Of a DNA stretch of 48,231 nt, positions 41,858-48,231 are shown piece by piece (position 1 is the stretch's first letter; the number at the start of each line of letters is the position of its first letter). Origin of the DNA: Dehalococcoidia bacterium. Its GTDB lineage: Bacteria > Chloroflexota > Dehalococcoidia > Lucifugimonadales > UBA1123. The DNA lies in the NCBI GenBank assembly GCA_009838465.1, contig VXRN01000028.1:33483-81713 (forward strand). The letters are read 5' to 3'. The translations under genes and the position numbers were made by a program. A model generated the notes under the pieces. The model had not been told where the DNA came from, did no database searches, and worked only from the letters and a program-made list of their open reading frames with translations.

Positions 41858-43663
41858 ATGAGCGTAACCGACGATATAAAGGCGAAACTCGACATTCTCG
41901 ATGTCGTGTCTCCTCATGTGTCTCTCCAGAAGTCGGGGCGCACGTTCAAGGCCAACTGTCCGTTCCACACGGAGAAGACGCCTTCGTTCATCGTGAACCC
42001 CGAGCGGCAGAGCTGGCACTGCTTCGGCGCGTGCGCGACCGGGGGCGACATCTTCAGCTTCGTCATGAGGGCAGAGAACCTCCAGTTCGGAGACGCGCTC
42101 AGGATGCTTGCCCAGCGCGCGGGCGTAGAGCTTTCCAGCGCGCCAAACCGGGAGCAGTCCAACGCCATCCACAGCGTCAACAACGCCGCGGCGACCTACT
42201 TCCAGGAAGTCCTCGAATCTGAGACAGGCGGACAGGCGCGTGAGTACCTCGACAGCCGAAGTGTCCGTCGGCAGGCCAGGCAGGACTTCAAGCTCGGCCT
42301 GAGCGCCGACAGGTGGGACGGCCTCATCCAGTATCTCAGGACTCACGGCTATAAGCGCGAAGACGCGATAGCCGCTGGCCTCGTCCGCGAGGGAGAGAAC
42401 GGACAGGTCTGGGACTTCTTCCGAAACCGGCTTATGTTCCCCATCTTCGACCGGAATGGAAACATCATCGGATTCGGAGCGCGAGCCCTCGACGACTCCA
42501 CGCCCAAGTACATTAACACCGCGCAGACCGAGATGTTCGACAAGCGGAGCACTCTGTACGCGCTTCATTTCGCAAACGCCGAAATCCGCCAGACCGGGAC
42601 CGCCGTTATCGTAGAAGGCTACATGGACGCGATAGCCGCGCACGAACACGGCTACAAGAACGTCGTGGCCTCCATGGGCACCGCGCTCACCGAGAACCAG
42701 GTGTCGCAGTTGCGTTCGCTAGCCCGCGAATTCGTGCTCGCCCTCGACCCTGACGACGCGGGACAGGAGGCGACCCTGCGGAGCCTCGAATCGTCCTGGC
42801 ACGTGTTCAGAGACGTAATCTCACGTCGAAATACCGCGAATCAGAGCGTCTTGAACCAGTGGACGCCGCCCGTCCTGAAGATCGCCGCCCTGCCCGCCGG
42901 ACTCGACCCGGACGCGCTAATCCGAACAGATCCAACCAGGTGGGAATCCATCATCGCTGAAGCCCTGCCGCTCTTGGACTTCGTAATTCCGGCGCTCGTC
43001 CGGCGGTCCGACCTGAATGTGCCAGACAGCCGAGCCCACATTGTCAGGGAACTTGCGCGGCTGATCAACCGGCTTGACGACATGGACCAGCACGACTACT
43101 GGGCCAAATTGGCCGACGAACTCGGCGTCCCTTTGGAAGCCCTGCAAGCATCCATCGCAAGCGTCGGCAACAGACGCGCCCGGGGCCGGCGCAACCCTCC
43201 GCCCTGGCAGAGCGAAGAGACTCAAGTTGACGTCAGTTCCAACGCTCTTAGAGCTCAGGACTCGGATCCTATTGAAGAACATGCGCTGAGTATCCTGGTC
43301 CAGAATCCCGATCTGGTTGAGAACGCCCGCCCCACGAATCCAGACTGTTTCCGCGAAACTGAGAACAGGGAGTTGTTTACCGCCCTGATTTCTTACCCTA
43401 CAATAGAGGAACTCCGAGCCGAGGTTGACCAGATTCTTGCCGAGCGCCTGAGCCGCCTGGAATCGGCGGACTTGCCCGGGACCGGATTGGAGCGCGCGCT
43501 TGCGCATTGTCTCACCAGGCTGGAACGGCGGCGCTCGAGCTATAACCAGGAGATGATGCTTCATACCGAAGAATTGGCGCTGCCCCCGTCCAGAGAGGTG
43601 GAAGACGAAGTGAAGCGCGTCAACCAGCGAATCAAGGAGCTGGAAATTATGTCCAGCAGATAG
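41858..43663 (+). CDS. dnaG: DNA primase
   Basis: A 601-residue DnaG, which makes RNA primers for the lagging strand with the DnaB helicase. The N-terminal zinc ribbon is CPFHTEKTPSF...SWHCFGACATGGD; the second Cys pair is CFGAC (three residues between) rather than the usual CFGC. The RNA polymerase core shows FRNRLMFPIFDRNGNIIGFGAR, PKYINTAQTEMFDK, and the toprim parts AVIVEGYMDAIAAHEHG with VASMGTALT and LALDPDDAGQEA. The C-terminal helicase-binding region is present but weakly conserved. Order dgt-dnaG-rpoD is the classic macromolecular synthesis operon. Confidence 0.97.
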   Translation: MSVTDDIKAKLDILDVVSPHVSLQKSGRTFKANCPFHTEKTPSFIVNPERQSWHCFGACATGGDIFSFVMRAENLQFGDALRMLAQRAGVELSSAPNREQSNAIHSVNNAAATYFQEVLESETGGQAREYLDSRSVRRQARQDFKLGLSADRWDGLIQYLRTHGYKREDAIAAGLVREGENGQVWDFFRNRLMFPIFDRNGNIIGFGARALDDSTPKYINTAQTEMFDKRSTLYALHFANAEIRQTGTAVIVEGYMDAIAAHEHGYKNVVASMGTALTENQVSQLRSLAREFVLALDPDDAGQEATLRSLESSWHVFRDVISRRNTANQSVLNQWTPPVLKIAALPAGLDPDALIRTDPTRWESIIAEALPLLDFVIPALVRRSDLNVPDSRAHIVRELARLINRLDDMDQHDYWAKLADELGVPLEALQASIASVGNRRARGRRNPPPWQSEETQVDVSSNALRAQDSDPIEEHALSILVQNPDLVENARPTNPDCFRETENRELFTALISYPTIEELRAEVDQILAERLSRLESADLPGTGLERALAHCLTRLERRRSSYNQEMMLHTEELALPPSREVEDEVKRVNQRIKELEIMSSR

Positions 43664-43748
43664 TCAGGGGCAGTTTACCTGAAGCACATAATCATGTATA
43701 ACTCCCACTTATTGTTTGTCATCCCAGCAATGCCATGAGGTTGCGTCA

Positions 43749-45665
43749 ATGAATAGAAGTATCGAATCAGACGGCAGCGATAGCATGTATGGCAGAGTTA
43801 TGCCGGAAGCGTCAACCACTGCCGACCTAATCAGCACCACGCGTACCACCGAGGACGGCTTTCAGAAGAGCAGCGAACATGACAACTCCAACAACTCGGA
43901 GGAAGTCTTCGCAGGAATAGACGCTTCGGACGGTTCCGACGCGCCTAGAATCGGCTTCAACGGCCTGAGTTCGGAAGGTGTGCTTGAGAAAGATGCGGCC
44001 GCGCCCGAAATGATAGACGATCCCGTCAGGATGTACCTGCGGGAAATCGGAAGGGTTGACCTTCTCAAGGCCGCCGAGGAACGAATTCTCGCCCGCCGCT
44101 TCGAGGCCGGAAGATACATCAAGGGGCTCGAGGAGGACTGGGATTCCTTGGACGGGCGTCATCTCAGGGCGGGGCAGATAGTAAACGACTTCCTCACGGA
44201 CGTGTCCGACAACCACCACGTAGTCAGGGCCGTCGCAAGATACCACGGCATTGAGTACTCGGGCACTCTGTCCGAAGCGATGTCCGACCCTGAACTCCAC
44301 GACCGGCTCGAACTTTACGACGCTCGCAACTCGCGCAACATCCAGGACTCCAAGTTCCACAAGTTCCTCAACAACAGGCTGACCGAGGATGAAGCCTCCA
44401 CCTTCATATCCAAGGCCCTGGAGTTGCCCAAGGACCATCCCAATGTCCAGGAAGTTTATAGATCGCGAGAAGCCCTGAAACTTCGGAACAGACTCGATGG
44501 CGAACTGACCGAAGAGCTCGTGGACTACCTGTCCAAGACGCTCAACATGGAGCCTGAGGATGCAAAGGCGCGCGTCCAGCAGTTCTCGCTGAGCAGCAGA
44601 CTGCTGCCTCCTCAGACCTTGACGCTATTCTCCCAGATTTACCAGGCTGACGCAGCGCGCGACCCGGAGCTACAGCAGGACATAAGGAGCGCCGCCGCCA
44701 GGTATCCCGGGGAGATCGAGGACGCGCCCGGCAATGAAAAGCTCATAAACTTCGTTGCCGAGATTCTCAACATAGAACCGGACGAGGTAAGAAAACACCT
44801 CGACCAGCCGGATCCCATCTCTTCTCCCAACCCGGAAGTCCCACAGTTACGAGATCTGCTGGAGAGGCCGGACGTCTCCGACGCCCTGAGGGCGCACGAG
44901 CTTGTGTTCCGCAGGCATATAAACGGCATCACCTATCTCGGAGACGACGCGCAACAGCACCTGGCCAAGGCCAATCTCAGGCTCGTTGTCAGCGTCGCCA
45001 AGAAGTACATCGGACGCGGGATGTCCCTGCTCGACCTGATCCAGGAAGGCAACATCGGACTGATACGAGCGGTCGAGAAGTTCGACTACCGCAAGGGCTA
45101 CAAGTTCTCCACCTACGCCACCTGGTGGATAAGACAGGCCATAACACGCGCCATAGCCGACCAGGCTCGCACCATCCGAATCCCCGTACACATGGTGGAG
45201 ACTATCCACAAACTACTCCGGGTCACTCGCCGGCTGATACAAGAGTACGGACGCGAGCCAACCAGTGAGGAAATAGCCCGCAACATGGAGATTCCCACCG
45301 ATAAGGTACGCGAAATCCTGAAAATTTCCCAGGAGCCCGTCTCCTTGAACACGCCGATAGGCGAGGAAGAGGACAGCCACCTCGGAGACTTCATAGAGGA
45401 CACCACCGCGCCGGCGCCCTCCGAAGCCGCCTCTCACCAACTTCTGAAGGAACACGTCGAGGACGTTCTGGTAAGCCTCAACGACCGCGAGGCGGAGGTC
45501 CTGAGAAAGCGTTTCGGGCTTGAGGACGGTCGCGCCAGAACGCTGGAAGAAGTCGGTCGTTGCTTCGGCGTAACCAGGGAGCGCATCAGGCAGATAGAGG
45601 CCAAAGCGCTTCGAAAGCTGCGCCATCCCAAGCGCTCCACGAAGCTCAAGGACTTCCTGGAATAG
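43749..45665 (+). CDS. rpoD: Primary sigma-70 factor with long non-conserved insert
   Basis: A 638-residue group 1 sigma factor. Region 1.2 begins near residue 88 ([22 protein letters not shown]). Region 2 lies near 405-475 ([60 protein letters not shown]). Region 3 has [20 protein letters not shown], and the region 4 HTH is near the end ([29 protein letters not shown]). Between 1.2 and 2 is an insert of some 270 residues with two similar helical motifs ([20 protein letters not shown] and [20 protein letters not shown]). ATG 43749 with GAGG eight bases upstream decides the start. It drives housekeeping transcription. Confidence 0.96.
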   Translation: MNRSIESDGSDSMYGRVMPEASTTADLISTTRTTEDGFQKSSEHDNSNNSEEVFAGIDASDGSDAPRIGFNGLSSEGVLEKDAAAPEMIDDPVRMYLREIGRVDLLKAAEERILARRFEAGRYIKGLEEDWDSLDGRHLRAGQIVNDFLTDVSDNHHVVRAVARYHGIEYSGTLSEAMSDPELHDRLELYDARNSRNIQDSKFHKFLNNRLTEDEASTFISKALELPKDHPNVQEVYRSREALKLRNRLDGELTEELVDYLSKTLNMEPEDAKARVQQFSLSSRLLPPQTLTLFSQIYQADAARDPELQQDIRSAAARYPGEIEDAPGNEKLINFVAEILNIEPDEVRKHLDQPDPISSPNPEVPQLRDLLERPDVSDALRAHELVFRRHINGITYLGDDAQQHLAKANLRLVVSVAKKYIGRGMSLLDLIQEGNIGLIRAVEKFDYRKGYKFSTYATWWIRQAITRAIADQARTIRIPVHMVETIHKLLRVTRRLIQEYGREPTSEEIARNMEIPTDKVREILKISQEPVSLNTPIGEEEDSHLGDFIEDTTAPAPSEAASHQLLKEHVEDVLVSLNDREAEVLRKRFGLEDGRARTLEEVGRCFGVTRERIRQIEAKALRKLRHPKRSTKLKDFLE

Positions 45666-45704
45666 GAGACGATTGTAAAGGTCCGCAAGGCCCAGCGATA
45701 CGTC

Positions 45705-45724
45705 ATTCCCGCGAAAGCGGGAAT
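45705..45724. repeat. REP-like palindrome after rpoD
   Basis: ATTCCCGC, gaaa loop, GCGGGAAT. The same core as in the 16163-16325 element. It may terminate the rpoD operon; there is no U-run. Confidence 0.65.
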
Positions 45725-45793
45725 CCAGAGATTGGCGACTTTGCGACTGCTACGACTCTCCTCCAGAAATTACCGAGGATTAGAGCAAGCCGA

Positions 45794-46912
45794 ATGACCC
45801 TAGCCACTCCCATTGAGGCCGCGTCAAGGACATCCGTCGCCGCCAGCCCGACGGTAGCCGTAGTTTATACACGCCCCGAGACGGTGTTGGAAGACATCGA
45901 GCGCGCGATGGAACTCGCCAGTTTCACTGCCGCCCTGCCTCAGGACGTCCAGACCCTGCTCAAGATAAACATATCCTGGCAGCACTACTACCCTGCCTGC
46001 TCCACCAGTCCCTGGCAGCTGGACGGGGTGATTCGCGCCCTCAAGTCCGCCGGATACGACGACCTTGTTCCGATTCACAACGGCACCGTAGTCGTGGATC
46101 CCAAGGAAGGCGCGCTCAACAACAAGCACGAAGCCGTAACCGAACGGCACGGCTTGGAGTCGGTCTTCCTCGAAGACGTGCGCTGGGTGGACTACGAACC
46201 CAAGTCACCGCTCCTGGTTCTGGACAAGGTGTACCCGGACGGTTTTCAGATACCGGAGATGATGGCGGGGAAGAACGTCGTCCACCTGCCCACTATCAAG
46301 ACGCACGTATTCACCACCATGACCGGCGCGATGAAGAACGCCTTCGGAGGGCTGCTCAACTACCAGCGACACTGGACTCACTCCGTCATTCACGAGACAC
46401 TCGTTGACCTCCTGCGAATCCAGAAGGAAATCCACCCGGGCATTTTCGCCGTCACCGATGGGACGTTCGCCGGGGACGGCCCAGGCCCGCGCGCGATGCG
46501 CTGGCACGCCAAGAACGTGATTCTCGCGGGAGCGGACCAGGTAGCGATAGACGCGGTGGCCGCCAGCATGATGGGCTTCGACCCAATGAGCATCGGATTC
46601 ATAAGGCTCGCGCACGAGCAGGGACTGGGTACGGGAAGAGTGGAAGAGATCGAGGTGGTCGGCGAAGACATCGAAGAGGTGAACTGGGGCTTCAAGTCCG
46701 CCGAAAACACCTTCGCAAGCCGTGGCCAGAAGCTGATCTACTGGGGCCCGCTCAAGCCGCTGGAGAATATGCTTCTGCGGTCCCCGATCACGCCCTGGGC
46801 CTACGCGGCGTCCAACATCTATCACAACGACTACTGGCTGCGCTTCATCGGCAGTAAGCGAGTTGACGCCGCCCTGAAGACGGAATGGGGCAAGCTCTTC
46901 CGGTCATACTGA
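45794..46912 (+). CDS. DUF362-domain protein
   Basis: A 372-residue protein with the DUF362 pattern: TLLKINISWQHYYPACSTSP, GKNVVHLPTIKTHVFTTMTGAMKNAFGGLL in pieces, FAVTDGTFAGDGPGPR and LAGADQVAIDAVAASMMGFDP. The family is often fused to ferredoxin domains; here no cysteine cluster is present, so any redox partner is separate. Function of the family is not established. ATG 45794 is the first sensible start after the REP palindrome; the ribosome site is weak (GAGG 15 bases away). It lies 128 bases after rpoD on the same strand. Confidence 0.85.
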   Translation: MTLATPIEAASRTSVAASPTVAVVYTRPETVLEDIERAMELASFTAALPQDVQTLLKINISWQHYYPACSTSPWQLDGVIRALKSAGYDDLVPIHNGTVVVDPKEGALNNKHEAVTERHGLESVFLEDVRWVDYEPKSPLLVLDKVYPDGFQIPEMMAGKNVVHLPTIKTHVFTTMTGAMKNAFGGLLNYQRHWTHSVIHETLVDLLRIQKEIHPGIFAVTDGTFAGDGPGPRAMRWHAKNVILAGADQVAIDAVAASMMGFDPMSIGFIRLAHEQGLGTGRVEEIEVVGEDIEEVNWGFKSAENTFASRGQKLIYWGPLKPLENMLLRSPITPWAYAASNIYHNDYWLRFIGSKRVDAALKTEWGKLFRSY

Positions 46913-47236
46913 CAATGGGATCACAAGGGTAACCAACGTCCCCTCTCCCTATGGGCTCACAAGGGTAGGTAAACATACAGCCAGCTACGAATTCCGGTCG
47001 ATAGATCCCCCTCTCCCTCTCAGCGACTTTCGGTTATTTCCCGATACCACTTCTGTCGTTCGCCCTGAGCCTGTCGAAGGGCCGCCCGTTCATGGTTCGT
47101 CCTGAGCCCGTCGAAGGGAGCTTGTCGAAGGGTCACCACGAACGTACTCGGTTTAACTGGTTGATAATCGAAAGACCCTGCTCTCCCTCTGGGAGAGGGT
47201 TAGGAGTGAGGACGAAAAACCCCTACCCTTAATTGC
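46913..47236. other. Repeat-filled convergent gap
   Basis: No gene. CCCCTCTCCCT repeat fragments stand at 46940, 47007 and 47182, partly as hairpins (CTCTCCCTCTGGGAGAGGG), on both sides of MITE-like copy C. They probably end both convergent transcripts. Confidence 0.6.
47023..47178 (-). mobile_element. MITE-like repeat, copy C (156 bp)
   Basis: Inverted relative to copy A. The right end is ATAATCGAAAGACCC (47164-47178) and the left end is CGACTTTCGGTTATTTCC, so both terminal repeats are present. Its body has three tandem variants of the CTTCGACAGG/CTCAGG core. Confidence 0.75.
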
Positions 47237-48231
47237 TCACCGCTCCGCGAGCTCGACCGAGGTCTCGAACAGCTTGTTCGACCTCAGGTAGCTTACCTCC
47301 ACCGAGTCTCCCACCTCGTAGCTCCACAAGAGGGTCAGGAAATCGCTCACGCCCTTGGTCGGTATTCCGTCCAGGTCCGTGATGACGTCGCCCACCTGGA
47401 GACCCGCGTCGAAGGCCGCGCCCCTCTGGGCGATCCGGGTTACTATCACACCTTCCTTCACGTTCAGGCCAAGCCGGTTCGATATGGCCGGCGTAACGTC
47501 CTCCACGCTCACCTCCATAGAGGGGCGGACCACTTCGCCATGCTCTATCAGGCTCGCTATGACGGGCAGCGCGGTCTCCGAACTGACTGCGAATCCGATT
47601 CCCTGGGCCTGGCCCAGCATGGCGGTGCTTATCCCGATCACCTTTCCGTCCAGGCTCACAAGCGGCCCGCCGCTGTTGCCCTTGTTAATTGCGGCGTCGG
47701 TCTGGATCATGTGGTACAGAGAGCCTCGCTCCGTTGGTACCGTGCGCCCCAGCGCACTGATGATTCCCAGCGTTACCGTCGGCCCTCCTTTCAATGAAAG
47801 CGCGTTGCCGAACGCCACAACCCAGTCCCCCACTCTCATGCTGTCCGAGTTTCCCCACTCCACGACCGGCAGGCTGGACTCCGGCTCTATCTTGAGGACC
47901 GCAAGGTCGGTTACGACGTCCCATCCCACTATGTCGGCGTCGTAACTCTCCCCATTCGGCAGGTCCACTTTCACCGCTATCACGTCGTGAATGACGTGAT
48001 AGTTAGTAACTATGTACCCGTCCGAACTCACTATGATGCCCGACCCGGCGCCCTCGTCCGTAAAATCGAAGAACAGGCCCCTGTTCACTGACTCTACCGA
48101 GATCGACGCCACCTCCTCCTCGACGCTGTCCACCAGGTCGGCGATGGAAGGCAGTTCTCCAATCTGGGACGTTTCCGGCGAACCCAGGAACGCGCTTACT
48201 ATCGGAGGGGCTTCCAATACTACGGTGGGGA
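47237..48231 (-). CDS. HtrA/DegP-type serine protease with PDZ domain (5' end cut by window)
   Basis: About 331 residues are visible; the frame stays open to the window edge (residues before LEAPP read PTVV), so the N-terminus, probably a signal or membrane anchor, is outside. The trypsin-like S1C domain holds the triad: His in IVTNYHVIHD, Asp in VVTDLAVLKIE and Ser in AAINKGNSGGPLVSLDG. GSGIIVSSDGYIVTNY is the family signature. One PDZ domain follows (GVIVTRIAQRGAAFDAGLQVGDVITDLDG). It degrades or refolds damaged proteins at the cell envelope. It is convergent with the DUF362 gene across the repeat gap. Confidence 0.93.
   Translation of the reverse strand, partial: PTVVLEAPPIVSAFLGSPETSQIGELPSIADLVDSVEEEVASISVESVNRGLFFDFTDEGAGSGIIVSSDGYIVTNYHVIHDVIAVKVDLPNGESYDADIVGWDVVTDLAVLKIEPESSLPVVEWGNSDSMRVGDWVVAFGNALSLKGGPTVTLGIISALGRTVPTERGSLYHMIQTDAAINKGNSGGPLVSLDGKVIGISTAMLGQAQGIGFAVSSETALPVIASLIEHGEVVRPSMEVSVEDVTPAISNRLGLNVKEGVIVTRIAQRGAAFDAGLQVGDVITDLDGIPTKGVSDFLTLLWSYEVGDSVEVSYLRSNKLFETSVELAER

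Noticed and set aside
41504..42649. Long open frame of 381 codons on the minus strand opposite the gene before dnaG and dnaG itself
   Set aside because: It is antisense to dnaG, whose motifs are unambiguous; long antisense frames are common in G+C-rich coding DNA.

Overview
The window looks like a piece of a bacterial chromosome from the phylum Chloroflexota, most likely the Dehalococcoidia/SAR202 side. This is inferred from gene content, not from a marker-gene comparison. The pointers are an ECF sigma factor paired with a DUF5667 membrane protein, a solute-binding lipoprotein with a long Val-Glu-rich linker, CaiB/BaiF and MaoC-like acyl-CoA genes, several GcvT-fold demethylase-type enzymes, and a primase zinc ribbon with a CFGAC spacing. 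The DNA is fairly G+C-rich. A few tracts are visibly richer in A/T (about 11.95-14.5 kb, 18.8-19.8 kb and 37.3-38.7 kb), and these carry the genes that look acquired. No rRNA, tRNA or CRISPR array was seen.

Layout. 1-3.0 kb (minus): ECF sigma factor, DUF5667 putative anti-sigma protein and an HlyD-type efflux adaptor cut by the window edge. 3.3-7.2 kb (plus): two MFS exporters flanking queA. 7.3-9.8 kb: a HAD phosphatase, a CDF-like cation transporter with an acidic/Cys tail, and a nucleotidyltransferase. 9.8-11.9 kb (minus): a CoA-transferase and a MaoC-like hydratase as a pair. 12.0-16.0 kb (minus): purH followed within 5 bases by a NotI-family restriction endonuclease and a D12-class adenine methylase, then a palindromic repeat array and a possible GIY-YIG remnant. 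16.4-18.7 kb: an SDR dehydrogenase, an APH-type kinase and a flavin reductase. 18.8-23.4 kb (minus): a tightly coupled operon of an M16 peptidase, an NMT1/THI5-like binding protein and a DUF4268-type nuclease. 23.7-27.6 kb (plus): an oligopeptide-type ABC importer (lipoprotein plus two permeases, no ATPase).

27.8-37.0 kb (minus) is the metabolic core: a DmdA-like GcvT-family methyltransferase, a MetF-type methylenetetrahydrofolate reductase, a cytosolic reductive-dehalogenase-like cobalamin/Fe-S protein, an FAD dehydrogenase-GcvT fusion of the dimethylglycine/sarcosine dehydrogenase type, a Uma2-family protein and a copper amine oxidase. Together they suggest stripping methyl groups from methylated amines, betaines or sulfonium compounds into the folate C1 pool. 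The cobalamin protein is the piece without an obvious place. The importer just upstream is a candidate supplier of substrate.

37.3-39.9 kb holds an unusual CAP-domain protein, an AAACTGGT repeat array and a SelA-like PLP enzyme. 40.0-45.7 kb is a macromolecular-synthesis operon (dgt, two small unknown genes, dnaG, rpoD), followed by a DUF362 protein, a repeat-rich gap and a partial HtrA-type protease. Several intergenic repeat families run through the window. The clearest is a 142-156 bp element with about 15-bp terminal inverted repeats, present as two full copies and one truncated copy within 20 kb.
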